Source: JAJTGZ01 sp964403525 (GTDB lineage Bacteria; Planctomycetota; Phycisphaerae; Phycisphaerales; UBA1924). Taken from it: 64,000 nt of DNA. The number at the start of each line of letters is the position of its first letter. Position 1 is the stretch's first letter. The position numbers and the translations under genes are program-made. Shown one piece after another: positions 52,688 to 61,631 of the stretch. Location: assembly GCA_964403525.1 (NCBI GenBank), contig CAYOGE010000001.1:1-64000 (forward strand), written 5' to 3'. A model generated the notes under the pieces. That model saw only the letters and a program-made list of their open reading frames with translations. It made no database searches and was not told where the DNA came from.

Positions 52688-53806
52688 TCAGCGGGCGCCG
52701 ATGCACAGCTGCAGCACCGCCATCCGCACCGCCACCCCGTGGCGGACCTGTCGGAGCACCACGCTCCGCCTGTCGTCGACCGCTCCGGCGGTCATCTCAA
52801 CCCCGCGGTTGATCGGGCCCGGGTGCATGACCACCGCGCCCTTCTTCAGCCGCGCCAGCCGTGCCGCGTGGAGGCCGTAGCGCTCGTGGTACTCGCGCAC
52901 GCTGGCGATCACGTTGGCCGGCACCTTGCCGCCCACCCCCGGGGTCACGCCAGCGCCGCCGCCCCCGTGCCGCTCGAACTGGATGCGCAGCACGTTCACC
53001 GCGTCCAACTCGCCGATGACCGAGTCCACATCGTGCACGACCCGCGCACCCATCTTCTCAAACGCAGCCGGCACGAGCGTCGGCGGACCGATGAAGTAGA
53101 CCTGTGCGCCCAAGGTCAGCAGGCACGCCAGGTTGCTCCGCGCTACCCGCGAACTGGCGATGTCGCCCACGATGCCGACCTTCAGCCCGCTCATGTCGAA
53201 CGCGCCGGCCCCTTCGAGACGGCCGAACGCCTCAGCGATCGTGTACGCGTCGAGCAGGCCCTGGGTCGGGTGCTCGTGCTTGCCGTCGCCGGCGTTGACG
53301 ACGCTGCAGACCGAGCCGCCCGGGTCCCACGCGCGCACCCGCGACTCGAGTTCGCGCACCACCAGTTGGGGTGCGCCAGAGCTCGCGTGACGCATGACCA
53401 GCGCGTCGACGCCCATCGCCGCCACGTTCAGCGCCGTATCCGCGACCGTCTCACCCTTGCTGACGCTCGAGCCCATCGCCGTCAGGTCGATCACCTCGGC
53501 GCCCAGCCGCTTGGCGGCGACGGAGAAGCTCACCCGCGTGCGCGTGCTGTCCTCAAAGAACAGGTTCGCCACGACCTTGCCGCGCAGCACCGTCCGCCAC
53601 GAGGCGGGGTCCTCCGAACCGTCGGCGTCGTGCCGCGCGTAGCGCCTGGCGAGCGCCAACACCGTGCGCAGGTCCTCCGCGCTCAGCCCGTGCAGCCCGA
53701 GCAGGTGACGGTGTGAAAACGCGGCCGGCGCCGACGCGCCCAAGTGGCCCATCGAATCACCCGCCGCGCGTGTTCCACCCGTTGTCTCTGTGGCTTTGGC
53801 TGGCAC
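52688..53806 (-). CDS. pyrB: Aspartate carbamoyltransferase catalytic subunit
   Basis: A 372-residue enzyme of pyrimidine synthesis (carbamoyl phosphate plus aspartate). Carbamoyl phosphate site VANLFFEDSTRTRVSFSVAAK with the STRTR motif, MGSSVSKGETVADTALNV, MRHASSGAPQLV, INAGDGKHEHPTQGLLDAYTI form (VVNAGDGKHEHPTQGLLDAY), IVGDIASSRVARSN and VMHPGPINRGVEM are all present. The start is taken at GTG 53806 because TACGAT ends 5 nt before it; ATG 53752 is the alternative and would give 354 residues. No pyrC or regulatory subunit is adjacent. Confidence 0.95.
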   Translation of the reverse strand: MPAKATETTGGTRAAGDSMGHLGASAPAAFSHRHLLGLHGLSAEDLRTVLALARRYARHDADGSEDPASWRTVLRGKVVANLFFEDSTRTRVSFSVAAKRLGAEVIDLTAMGSSVSKGETVADTALNVAAMGVDALVMRHASSGAPQLVVRELESRVRAWDPGGSVCSVVNAGDGKHEHPTQGLLDAYTIAEAFGRLEGAGAFDMSGLKVGIVGDIASSRVARSNLACLLTLGAQVYFIGPPTLVPAAFEKMGARVVHDVDSVIGELDAVNVLRIQFERHGGGGAGVTPGVGGKVPANVIASVREYHERYGLHAARLARLKKGAVVMHPGPINRGVEMTAGAVDDRRSVVLRQVRHGVAVRMAVLQLCIGAR

Positions 53807-53811
53807 GCCGC

Positions 53812-53817
53812 ATCGTA
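53812..53817 (-). promoter_or_regulatory. Putative -10 box (TACGAT) of pyrB, leaderless spacing
   Basis: TACGAT is followed by 5 nt and GTG 53806. The spacing matches the leaderless set and is what decides the GTG start. Confidence 0.5.
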
Positions 53818-53841
53818 GCGGCGTGCCCCGTCAGCCTCCGA

Positions 53842-54759
53842 CTACTTCTTCTGTGCCGGCGTCGCCGGGAGCTCGGCACCCTTCACGGCCGGGTCCGCCG
53901 GTGGCTTGGGGGGCGGGGGCATCGGTGTGCGGAACGTGCCCAGCACCTCCGAGCGGCGCTCGGCCGGAACGGCCTTGAGCAGGGCAATGCCCGCCGCCGC
54001 CCTGCTGCTGGCGTCGGTCGCCTTGGCGGCCATCGCCTCGCCCTCGGCGAAGTCGCCCGTCAGGCTCAGTGCATCCTTCACCTTGGCCCAGCCCGACGCC
54101 AGCTCACCCGCCATGCGCTCAAACGCCGCCATCGCCTCCGACGATCGGTCCTTGATGCTCTCGCGCGATTTGTAGATGATGAGCTTGTTCTTGTCGTCGC
54201 CAACGCGCTTGTTCAAGTCGACCAGCGTCTCGGCCCGGAAGTGCTTCACGCCCTCGGCGAAGGCGGTCTGCTGCTTGGGCCTGAAGATCTGCGTGGTCTT
54301 CACAAACTGCTCGATGCCCGGCTGCTGCACCAGCGGCTTCATCGGCTCGGCGAGGGCGATCAGTTGGCCGAGCTCGTTGACGCTGTCGATCTCCTGGATC
54401 GCCGCGTGCAGCTTCATCGCCTGGTCCAGGTTCTTGACGATCGCCTCGTCCTGCTGGGCAACGCGCGCGTTCCACTTTTCGATCCACGAGCGCTTCTGCC
54501 CCTCGTCCATCGGCACCGCCTCGATCACGACCTGCTCGAACGGCTTCGACGGCCAGACCACCCAGCCGTCCGCGTCGCGGACGACGATGTTGGGGGTCGG
54601 CACGTCGGGCTCGGGCGGGGGCGGGGGGAGCGGCGCCGGGACGGGCGGGGGCGTCCACGCCGGCGCGGGGACCACCTTGGCCGGTACCGGCGTGACCACC
54701 TGCGCAGCGAGCACGGCCGGGACCGACGACAACACCACTATCGCGAGAACGTTGTTCAT
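53842..54759 (-). CDS. Secreted Pro-rich/helical protein, function unknown
   Basis: 305 residues with a signal peptide (LAIVVLSSVPAVLAAQ) and a Pro-rich segment at about residues 25-55. The rest is mainly helical (VDLNKRVGDDKNKLIIYKS, SSEAMAAFERMAGELASGW) and ends in a Pro/Lys/Ala-rich tail. AAGGG lies about 6 nt before the ATG. It starts 55 bp after the LTxxQ-type gene at 54815 on the same strand, so the two are probably co-transcribed. No family is recognised. Confidence 0.65.
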   Translation of the reverse strand: MNNVLAIVVLSSVPAVLAAQVVTPVPAKVVPAPAWTPPPVPAPLPPPPPEPDVPTPNIVVRDADGWVVWPSKPFEQVVIEAVPMDEGQKRSWIEKWNARVAQQDEAIVKNLDQAMKLHAAIQEIDSVNELGQLIALAEPMKPLVQQPGIEQFVKTTQIFRPKQQTAFAEGVKHFRAETLVDLNKRVGDDKNKLIIYKSRESIKDRSSEAMAAFERMAGELASGWAKVKDALSLTGDFAEGEAMAAKATDASSRAAAGIALLKAVPAERRSEVLGTFRTPMPPPPKPPADPAVKGAELPATPAQKK

Positions 54760-54814
54760 TGCTTTCCCTTGTCGATGTGCGGAGACGAAACTCTAGCTCA
54801 CAATTCGGCGCCTC

Positions 54815-55663
54815 TCACTTGCCGCCCTGCTCACGCTTGATGTAGTCAAACAACGCGTCACGCTGGCCCGCGTCAAGCTCCCTCCAGATCTTCCAGAAGA
54901 CATCGACCTTGTTGATCTTGTCGGCGTTCCCCTTCGCCCGGGCGAACGAATCATCGGCGATCTTGCGCACGCGGCTCTCCTGCTCGGCGCTCAGGCCCAG
55001 CGACTTGATCAGCGCATCAAAGTCCTTCACGCGCTGGCCGATCACTCGCTCGTAGCTCGCCTTGATGTCCTGCCCGAGCATCCGCAGCGCCTCGACGCTC
55101 GCAACCTTGCCGGGGCTGCTCTTCTCGCCGCGCGCCTTGGCCGATTCGGCCTCCTCCTGGATCAGCGCGTTCCAGTACTCCTCAACCATCAGGCGAACCT
55201 CGGTCTGCTGCTCCGCCGGCAGCAGCGCGCTCATGCGCTGCAGCAGCAGCTCGCGCTCAGCGAAGACCGGGTGGTCCTGGCGCAGCTTGCGGACACCCGC
55301 CAGCCCGGCTTTCGTGTCGCCGCTCTGAAAGGCGTTGGCCACCGCCGCGACGGCGGGCAGGTTCCCGCTCAGAAACTTGTCCATCGCCTGCGCCTGCTCG
55401 ACCTCCACCCTGGTGACGGCCGCCTGCGTCTTCTCGTCGAGCTTCAGCTTGCGCACCGCCGCCAGCGCCGGCCACTCTTCAAGCCGAACGACCTTCCCGT
55501 CGGCGCCGCGCTCAACCAGCGTTGGCTTGCCGGTTCGATCGGGCACGCGCGGCCCAGAGAGCGGCGTGCGCTCGGGCGGGGGAGGCGCGTTCTTGTCTGC
55601 CTGCGCTGCCGCCGCGCACGCGATCATCCCCGTTGCAAGCACCGAGATCAGTTTCGTGTTCAT
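54815..55663 (-). CDS. Secreted LTxxQ-type protein, paralogue of 38732-39712
   Basis: 282 residues with a signal peptide (LISVLATGMIACAAAAQA). Shared with the 38732 protein in order: SGPRVPDRTGKPTLVE, then KVVRLEEWPALAAVRKLKLD, helical repeats and LTxxQ-like motifs (LGLSAEQESRVRKIADD and LDAGQRDALFDYIKREQ). A GAGGT about 5 nt before the ATG supports the start. It heads a two-gene unit with 53842. Function unknown, probably periplasmic. Confidence 0.78.
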   Translation of the reverse strand: MNTKLISVLATGMIACAAAAQADKNAPPPPERTPLSGPRVPDRTGKPTLVERGADGKVVRLEEWPALAAVRKLKLDEKTQAAVTRVEVEQAQAMDKFLSGNLPAVAAVANAFQSGDTKAGLAGVRKLRQDHPVFAERELLLQRMSALLPAEQQTEVRLMVEEYWNALIQEEAESAKARGEKSSPGKVASVEALRMLGQDIKASYERVIGQRVKDFDALIKSLGLSAEQESRVRKIADDSFARAKGNADKINKVDVFWKIWRELDAGQRDALFDYIKREQGGK

Positions 55664-55817
55664 GGCTTACCTCAGCCGAGTCAGCACCATCAACTGGGCG
55701 TCAACCCACTCACCTGCGTACGTCCGCCGGCGGCAAGGGTTTCAGACCCTCACCCCACCATCGACCAAACCCACACCCGCACTTCGCCCGATTCCTGCCC
55801 CGCCGGCACCTAAACCC

Positions 55818-55823
55818 TACCGT
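55818..55823 (+). promoter_or_regulatory. Putative -10 box (TACCGT) of pyrE, leaderless spacing
   Basis: TACCGT is followed by 5 nt and ATG 55829; the same hexamer is the -10 of the dnaA promoter. Confidence 0.6.
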
Positions 55824-55828
55824 CGCCC

Positions 55829-56404
55829 ATGTCCAGCACCCCTACGCACCCCGCCGCACCCGCCCACAGCGACCTCGCAAGGGCCATTGCCGACGCCTGC
55901 GTCCTGAGGGGGACCTTTACCCTCCGCTCCGGGCGCACCAGCAGCTTCTACATCGACAAGTACCTCTTCTCGACGAAGCCCGCCGTGCTCGAGCCACTCG
56001 GCAGGCTCTTCGCGGCCAAGATCGCCGCGATCGGCGCTTCGGTCCCCGGCGGCGTTCACCGCCTGGCCGGCGCTGAGCTCGGCGGCATCCCGCTGGTGAC
56101 CGTCGCTTCGCTGGCAACCGGCCTGCCGTCGATCTTCATCCGCAACGCCAAGAAGGACTACGGGACCGCCAAGCGGACAGAAGGGACGCTCAACAAAGGC
56201 GAGAACGTTGTTTTCGTCGAAGACGTCGCCACAACCGGCGGCCAGGCGCTCGAGGCCGTGGCCGAGCTCCAGAGCCTCGGGGCCAACGTGCTCGCGGTTA
56301 TCGCGACGATCGACCGCCAGGAAGGCGCCCGCGAGAACGTGGAGAAGGCCGGGGTGAGGTTCGAAGCGCTCTTCACCAAGGCCGATCTGGGCATCACCGG
56401 GTGA
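55829..56404 (+). CDS. pyrE: Orotate phosphoribosyltransferase
   Basis: A 191-residue enzyme that joins orotate and PRPP to give OMP. FTLRSGRTSSFYIDKYLFS, GAELGGIPLVTVASLATGLP, FIRNAKKDYGTAKRTEG and the PRPP motif NVVFVEDVATTGGQALEAV are all present. It shares the region with pyrB on the opposite strand. It overlaps the zinc-ribbon gene on the minus strand by 11 bp (convergent). Confidence 0.95.
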   Translation: MSSTPTHPAAPAHSDLARAIADACVLRGTFTLRSGRTSSFYIDKYLFSTKPAVLEPLGRLFAAKIAAIGASVPGGVHRLAGAELGGIPLVTVASLATGLPSIFIRNAKKDYGTAKRTEGTLNKGENVVFVEDVATTGGQALEAVAELQSLGANVLAVIATIDRQEGARENVEKAGVRFEALFTKADLGITG

Positions 56405-56696
56405 ACATGTAGACAAGCCCGGCGATCAGCAGCAGCACCACGACGACGATCCACACCCTGGGCAACTGCGCCTGGCGCGGCGTCTCCATGTCCGCCCCGC
56501 AGTGATAGCAGGTGACCGCGTCGTCGTACACCTCTTTGCCGCACGACGGGCAGGTGCGCGTCACCCCGCCGAACTTCTCCAGGTCATCGGCGCTGGGGCC
56601 GTCGTCGCGATCGTCGGTCGGCCGGGCTGGCTGGCGCGAGCGCACGACCTCGCCGTCCACACCTCGTCGCCGGATCGGGAATCGACCGTCACCCAT
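56394..56696 (-). CDS. Zinc-ribbon membrane-anchored small protein
   Basis: 100 residues: a disordered charged N-terminus, a double zinc knuckle (TCPSCGKEVYDDAVTCYHCG) at about residues 48-67 and one C-terminal membrane helix (VWIVVVVLLLIAGLVYMFTR). It is a C-tail-anchored zinc-ribbon protein; the function is unknown. The start is supported by a TACCGT box 5 nt before ATG 56696. Confidence 0.75.
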   Translation of the reverse strand: MGDGRFPIRRRGVDGEVVRSRQPARPTDDRDDGPSADDLEKFGGVTRTCPSCGKEVYDDAVTCYHCGADMETPRQAQLPRVWIVVVVLLLIAGLVYMFTR

Positions 56697-56701
56697 GCGG
56701 A

Positions 56702-56707
56702 ACGGTA
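56702..56707 (-). promoter_or_regulatory. Putative -10 box (TACCGT), leaderless spacing
   Basis: TACCGT is followed by TCCGC and ATG 56696 of the zinc-ribbon gene. It lies just downstream of galE (ends 56727). Confidence 0.6.
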
Positions 56708-56726
56708 AGGCGCAGCCGGGCCCGCG

Positions 56727-57785
56727 TCACTGCGGGTGAGCGTTCATCCAACGCCACGCGCTCTCCACCATCTCCTCCACCGTTCCGACCGAGGGCGTCC
56801 ACCCAAGCTCGGCCCGGGCCAGCGACGCGTCGGCCCACAGCATCGGCGCATCACCCGGTCGCCGCGGCCCCACCCGCACATCCAGCCTCTTGCCCGTCAC
56901 GCGCTCGCACGCGCTGATCAACTCGCGGATGCTCACACCCTTCCCCAGCCCCAGGTTGTACGCGAGCGTCCTGCCGGGCTTGATCGCCCCCAGCGCCCGC
57001 ACGTGCGCATCGATCACGTCGTCAACGTGCACGTAGTCGCGCACCGCCGTGCCGTCGGGCGTCGGGAAATCGTCGCCGGAGATGAAGAAGACGTTGTTCG
57101 TCCCCGGCCAGCGCCCCGCCAGGCACCGCAGGATGATCGGGATTACGTGCGTCTCGGGCTCGTGCACCTCGCCAAGCACACCGGAGCGGTCGCACCCGGC
57201 CACGTTGAAGTACCGCAGGCAGCACGCGCCCATCGACGGGTGCGCGTCGACGGTGTGACGCACGATCCGCTCCAGCATCCACTTGCTCGTCCCGTACGGG
57301 TGCGTCGGGCGCATCGTGTCGCCCTCGCGCACCGGCAGGCTCGACGCGTCCGGCTCGCCGTAGACCGTGCAGCTGCTGCTGAGCACCAGCCGCTTGACGC
57401 CGCACGCCACCGCCGTCTCGATGAACCTGATCCCCTTCGACACGTTCTCGACGTAGTACTCAACCGGCTTCCCGACGCTCTCGGCAACGTACGCCAGCCC
57501 CGCAAAGTGCAGCACGCTCACGCACCGGTGCTCCTCGAACACGCGCCGCACCGCCGGCCCGTCCGCTACATCAACGTTCACAACGTGCAGGCGCGCAGAC
57601 GCCGCGGGCTCCGCCCGCCGGACCGCCTCCAGCCCCGCGGGGTTCGCACGCCCGGTGATCATGCGGTCAACAACGACCACCTGCCACCCGTCGCGCAGCA
57701 GGCGCAGCACCGCGTGCCCGCCGATGTACCCGGCACCGCCGGTCACCATCACCACCCTGTCGTTCGCGTTGCTCACCCGCCTCAA
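56727..57785 (-). CDS. galE: UDP-glucose 4-epimerase
   Basis: A 352-residue SDR that interconverts UDP-glucose and UDP-galactose (or the N-acetyl forms). VVMVTGGAGYIGGHAVLRLL, SVLHFAGLAYVAESVGKPVEYY, LSSSCTVYGEPD and HPYGTSKWMLERI (YxxxK), LRYFNVAGCD and VRDYVHVDDVIDAHV are present. It starts with TTG 57785, whose last bases overlap the acyltransferase stop, or with GTG 57776. It is the third gene of the 59557-56727 minus-strand operon. Confidence 0.94.
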   Translation of the reverse strand: MRRVSNANDRVVMVTGGAGYIGGHAVLRLLRDGWQVVVVDRMITGRANPAGLEAVRRAEPAASARLHVVNVDVADGPAVRRVFEEHRCVSVLHFAGLAYVAESVGKPVEYYVENVSKGIRFIETAVACGVKRLVLSSSCTVYGEPDASSLPVREGDTMRPTHPYGTSKWMLERIVRHTVDAHPSMGACCLRYFNVAGCDRSGVLGEVHEPETHVIPIILRCLAGRWPGTNNVFFISGDDFPTPDGTAVRDYVHVDDVIDAHVRALGAIKPGRTLAYNLGLGKGVSIRELISACERVTGKRLDVRVGPRRPGDAPMLWADASLARAELGWTPSVGTVEEMVESAWRWMNAHPQ

Positions 57786-58372
57786 TCCTCCAGCCGGAAC
57801 GGCCCGACATACTCGCCCTCAAACGGCGGCTCGCGCAGCATCGCCGCGTGGCGCTCGCGGTCGCCCTCGTCCGCGAAACGGTCCCTGATCTTCTTCGCCG
57901 GCACGCCCCCCCACACCTCCATCGCCGGGATGTCCTTGGTCACCACGCTCCCCGCAGCCACCACGCTCCCGTCACCGATCGTCACGCCCGCCATGATCAC
58001 CGTGTTGGTCCCCAGCCAGCAGTCACGCCCGATCTTCGTCCGCGGCATCTTCGGCCGACCCGAAAAGATGATCGGCGTCCCCGCCCTGTCGATCACGTGG
58101 TCGCCCCCGACGATGTTGACGTTCGGCGCCAGCAGCGTGTACGCGCCGATCTCCACCCGCGGCCAGACCTGACACCCGTAGCTGATGAACACAAACTCGT
58201 GCGCCACCAGGTCCGGGCTGAGCCGCGAACCGAAGTGAAAATAGCACGAAGGGTGCACGCTCTTGAGCCCGTATCGCTTGCGGATGTACCACATCTTCGC
58301 GCGGCGCACGAAGCGGCGCACCCCCTTGAGGTCACGCAGGAACCCGCGTAGTCCGTTCGATACCGCGCCCAT
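57782..58372 (-). CDS. Hexapeptide-repeat acyltransferase (LbetaH)
   Basis: A 196-residue left-handed beta-helix acyltransferase, probably sugar O-acetylation. Hexapeptide region: YGCQVWPRVEIGAYTLLAPN, then IVGGDHVID, IGRDCWLGTNTVIMAGVTIG and GSVVAAGSVVTKDIPAMEVWGG, ending VPAKKIRDRF. Catalytic His is likely the one in GGDHVI. Its ATG directly follows the GT4 stop (TGA then ATG), and its stop overlaps the galE start, so the three genes are translationally coupled. Confidence 0.9.
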   Translation of the reverse strand: MGAVSNGLRGFLRDLKGVRRFVRRAKMWYIRKRYGLKSVHPSCYFHFGSRLSPDLVAHEFVFISYGCQVWPRVEIGAYTLLAPNVNIVGGDHVIDRAGTPIIFSGRPKMPRTKIGRDCWLGTNTVIMAGVTIGDGSVVAAGSVVTKDIPAMEVWGGVPAKKIRDRFADEGDRERHAAMLREPPFEGEYVGPFRLED

Positions 58373-59557
58373 TCAGCCAGGCTCCTTCATCCAGAACAGG
58401 TCGTCCGCCGGCTTCCCGTCGATGCACCGCTCGATGCACCGACGCTGCATCGGCGCGTTCCAGAAGCGTTCGATAATCTCTACGCACGCGCGCGCGACCG
58501 AGGCGTCCGGTTCCCCGTGCGTCCACACGCCAACCGCACGCGCCAGGTCCGCAGCGTCCCCCTCCTTGAACAGCGAGCCCGTCTTGCCGGGGATCACCGC
58601 CTCCCACTCCGGCATCTGCCGCTCCTCGTCACCGTGCGTGACAACCGGCACGCCGTAGGCAAGGGCCGTCATCGCCGTCAGCCCCACCTTGCCGGGCGCC
58701 ACCATGCACCGCGCGAGCATCACCAGCCGCGACAGCACGGCCTCGTCGTAGCAGGCGCCGTAGAACACGCACGCCACACCCTTCTCCGCCGCCAGCGCCT
58801 CGAGCGCCCCGCGCTCGGGCCCGTCACCCACCAGCAGCAGCGCCACCGGCTTCCCCTCGCTCTTGAGCACCGCGGCCGCCTCGATCAACAGGTCCAGCCG
58901 CCGCACCGGGATCAGCCGCGTCACGCACGTGACCACAGGCAACTCCGACGCCGCACCCATCACCCTCCCGCGCAGCGACGACAACTCCGCGGCCGTCGTG
59001 CGTTCCCGCTCCGACTTCTGCACCGCGTAGTCGAGGCTGTTGTAGATCACCTGCACCGCCTCCGGCGCACAGCCCGCCTGCATGAACAGCACCTTGGCGT
59101 AGTGCCCGTAGGTCATGTGCGCATGGAACAATCGGTAGTAGACCCTGCGGGTCCACCCTCGAATCCCCCTCTCCGGGCGCGTCCACCCGTGACCCCAGCT
59201 CAGCACGCGCTTCCCCGTCAGCCGCCCGGCGAGTGCGCACAGCCACGTTGTGGGCCACCAGACCCCAGAGTGGATCACCAGCACGTCATACTTGCCAGAC
59301 AGGCCCGCACCAACCAGCCCCGGCTGAACGTAGACACCCTGCCGCCGGCCCAAGCGCCAAACCGGGGCATCCACCCAGTCTGTGCCCGGTGCGACTTCCC
59401 AGGCCTTGATGCTCGGCTCCGCGCTCGTCCTGTCCGCCACCAGCGTGTAACGATGACGCCCACGCTTGAGCAACTCCTCCAGCACCGGCCCCCGGTAGTG
59501 TGGAAAGAACGGGTACGCAAGGCACACCCGCCGACTTGTCGACGTTGGATCTTCCAT
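58373..59557 (-). CDS. GT4-family glycosyltransferase, paralogue of the one at 11859-13064
   Basis: A 394-residue GT-B glycosyltransferase with the same blocks as the 11.9-kb copy: RRVCLAYPFFPHYRGPVLEE, VLSWGHGWTRPE, TYGHYAKVLF, VIYNSLDYAVQK, CVFYGACYDEAVLSRL and the shared end IERFWNAPMQRRCIERCIDG, then ADDLFWMK. ATG 59557 is used; an in-frame ATG at 59590 and longer starts exist. It leads the minus-strand operon with the acyltransferase and galE. Its 5' end overlaps the divergent EEP-family ORF by 58 bp, which suggests that at least one of the two annotated starts is wrong. Confidence 0.88.
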   Translation of the reverse strand: MEDPTSTSRRVCLAYPFFPHYRGPVLEELLKRGRHRYTLVADRTSAEPSIKAWEVAPGTDWVDAPVWRLGRRQGVYVQPGLVGAGLSGKYDVLVIHSGVWWPTTWLCALAGRLTGKRVLSWGHGWTRPERGIRGWTRRVYYRLFHAHMTYGHYAKVLFMQAGCAPEAVQVIYNSLDYAVQKSERERTTAAELSSLRGRVMGAASELPVVTCVTRLIPVRRLDLLIEAAAVLKSEGKPVALLLVGDGPERGALEALAAEKGVACVFYGACYDEAVLSRLVMLARCMVAPGKVGLTAMTALAYGVPVVTHGDEERQMPEWEAVIPGKTGSLFKEGDAADLARAVGVWTHGEPDASVARACVEIIERFWNAPMQRRCIERCIDGKPADDLFWMKEPG

Positions 59558-60834
59558 CAGTCCCTGACCTGCTCCTGACCGATAGTTCATCGACCACCCC
59601 CTCCCCCCCCCACCAACCCACCAAAGCACACATCAACACCCAAACCTCCCAGCCCGCCACACAAAGACGCGCGCCGGCTCTGAAGCGACCGCTCTGGAAA
59701 CGCGCATTTTCTGCGCTCGGCGGCGCGTCCATCCTTTTCTGCCACCTCTTCCTCCTCGCCTGGCTCTTCGCGGTCATCGCCACCGACCGCTTCCTCATCA
59801 GCCAGTTCCTCTACTGGTTCAACCCGGCCCTCGTTCTAGCCGCGCTCGCCTTTCTGCTGCTTGGTTGGTTCTTCAAGCGGCTGGGCGGTCGACGGGGTGT
59901 CGGACGCGCACCGCTCACATTGCTCACCGTTGCCCTTGTGGTGATGGCGGGGCGGGAGTACGGGGTTTTCCGCTGGATCGCCCACCTTCCCGACCCTGTC
60001 CCCTCTACCGCCGGCGGCAAGGCGCTGCGGATCGTTCACTGGAACATGGCGGTATTCGACGCCGCACCGGGTGTCGACGTCGGTGCCCGTCTCGCGGGGG
60101 CCGGCGTGCCCGACATCGCCCTGGTGTCGATGCAGAACAACCCACGCCTGTGGGAGCAGATCGTCGGCGCAATGAAACGCAAGCCAGACGACGCGATCAC
60201 GCTGGTCAACTGCGGGCCTGACAAGGTCTTTTCGCGTTTTCCTGTCACAGCCACGGGGCGGTTCGCAGTCCACTTTTCCGGCGAGAACGTGCCCGATGTG
60301 CCCGCCGCGCCGCCGCTGCTGCGCCGCTCACTCGCCTGGCTCTTCAGCACCCTGCAGCTGCACGACCGTTCGCCGGTGGACATTGAGGATGCCACCATCA
60401 TCGGCCTGACATTCGACACCACCGCCTCGATCGGACGCCCCCTCCACGCGTGGTTTATCGACATGCCCAGCAACCCGCTGGCGAGCCGCGCCGACCTGGT
60501 CAACCGCGTTGTCGCCCGCGCTGCCCAGCTCCGCGCCGACGGCTCGCTCCCCGCGCCGGACATCATCGCCGGCGACTTCAACATCCCCATCGGCTCCCAC
60601 TCGCTCGAGACATTCGCCCCCGGCTTCGCCGCCGCATCGGGCGCCGCGGGCCTCGGCCGCCTCGCGTCGTGGCCGCGCCCGCGCCAAGTGCTGCAGATCG
60701 ACCACATGCTCGTGGCACCGGGCTGGTGGGTATCGGACTACCAGACCCTCGACCCCGGCGCCAGCGAGCACATGGCCCAAACCGCGCTGGTCTGGCCCGC
60801 CGATACTTCAAGCGCTTCAGGAGCCGCCAAGTGA
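59500..60834 (+). CDS. Membrane-bound endonuclease/exonuclease/phosphatase (EEP)-family protein
   Basis: 444 residues if it starts at GTG 59500. A Ser/Thr/Pro-rich N-terminus (about 1-65) is followed by three membrane helices (ILFCHLFLLAWLFAVIA, LVLAALAFLLLGWFF, LLTVALVVMAG). An extracytoplasmic EEP domain then runs from ALRIVHWNMAVFDAAP to IIAGDFNIPIGSHSLE and QIDHMLVAPGWWVSD. The GDFN and DHML motifs fit EEP metal-dependent phosphatases. The usual catalytic Glu in the LQE motif is replaced in DIALVSMQNNP, so activity is uncertain. The start is uncertain because the first 58 bp overlap the GT4 gene on the other strand. Its stop overlaps the methyltransferase start (GTGA). Confidence 0.72.
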   Translation: MERTGTQGTPADLSTLDLPSVPDLLLTDSSSTTPSPPHQPTKAHINTQTSQPATQRRAPALKRPLWKRAFSALGGASILFCHLFLLAWLFAVIATDRFLISQFLYWFNPALVLAALAFLLLGWFFKRLGGRRGVGRAPLTLLTVALVVMAGREYGVFRWIAHLPDPVPSTAGGKALRIVHWNMAVFDAAPGVDVGARLAGAGVPDIALVSMQNNPRLWEQIVGAMKRKPDDAITLVNCGPDKVFSRFPVTATGRFAVHFSGENVPDVPAAPPLLRRSLAWLFSTLQLHDRSPVDIEDATIIGLTFDTTASIGRPLHAWFIDMPSNPLASRADLVNRVVARAAQLRADGSLPAPDIIAGDFNIPIGSHSLETFAPGFAAASGAAGLGRLASWPRPRQVLQIDHMLVAPGWWVSDYQTLDPGASEHMAQTALVWPADTSSASGAAK

Positions 60835-61631
60835 CCCAGACGTCCACCGCCCAACCGCAAGCCTCAGCCGCCCGTTACCCGGGCGACTCCCCGCTGGTGC
60901 GCCAATTCGAGTCGAGCTACAACCTTCTCCACCCGTCGCACCGCGACGGCTTCTTCATGGACCTGGTCCTCGACACCGTCCGCACGTACCCGCGCCCCCG
61001 GCGCATCCTCGACATCGGCTGCGGCGAGGGCGTCGGCACCGACCCCGAGCTCTTCAAGCGCGTTGTCGCCGAGAGCGACGAGTTCTGGGGCGTCGAGCCG
61101 GACACCTCGATCAAACCGCGCGAGGGAGTCTTCACCAACTTCCAGCACGCGCTGTTCGAAGACGCCAACATCCCCGACAACTCGGTCGACCTCGCCTACT
61201 CGTGCATGGTCATGGAGCACGTGCAGAACCCCGACGCGTTCATGAAGAAATGCTACCGCGTGCTCAAGCCCGGCGGTTCGTACGTCTTCCTCACCGTCAA
61301 CGGGGCCCACTACTTCGCGATGATCTCCAACACACTGCGCGTGCTCAAGCTCGACGAGACCGTCCTCCGCATCGCACGCCCCGGACACGTCGTCGACGGG
61401 TACCACTATCCGACCGCGTACAAGTTCAACCGCCCGCGGCAGATCGACTCCACCTGCGCCGCCCTGGGCTTCGAGAAGCCACGCTACGTCTTCGCCGAGC
61501 ACGACGGTGCCAAGGCCTACTTCCCCGGGCCCACCCGGCTCGCCTGGAAGGCCCTGACCTGGAAGCGCTCGGTCATCAAAAACCCTCGGTCGCTCCTGGA
61601 GCTGATCGGCATCATCCGCAAGCCCGCCTGA
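60831..61631 (+). CDS. SAM-dependent methyltransferase
   Basis: A 266-residue class I methyltransferase. SAM motif I is RRILDIGCGEGVGTDPELF, with FWGVEPDTSI as motif II, VDLAYSCMVMEHVQNPDAFM as motif IV and VLKPGGSYVFLTVN as motif V. GTG 60831 overlaps the EEP stop (GTGA), and AGGAG lies 8 nt upstream, so the pair is translationally coupled. In this cluster it probably methylates a sugar or the glycan end. Confidence 0.9.
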   Translation: MTQTSTAQPQASAARYPGDSPLVRQFESSYNLLHPSHRDGFFMDLVLDTVRTYPRPRRILDIGCGEGVGTDPELFKRVVAESDEFWGVEPDTSIKPREGVFTNFQHALFEDANIPDNSVDLAYSCMVMEHVQNPDAFMKKCYRVLKPGGSYVFLTVNGAHYFAMISNTLRVLKLDETVLRIARPGHVVDGYHYPTAYKFNRPRQIDSTCAALGFEKPRYVFAEHDGAKAYFPGPTRLAWKALTWKRSVIKNPRSLLELIGIIRKPA

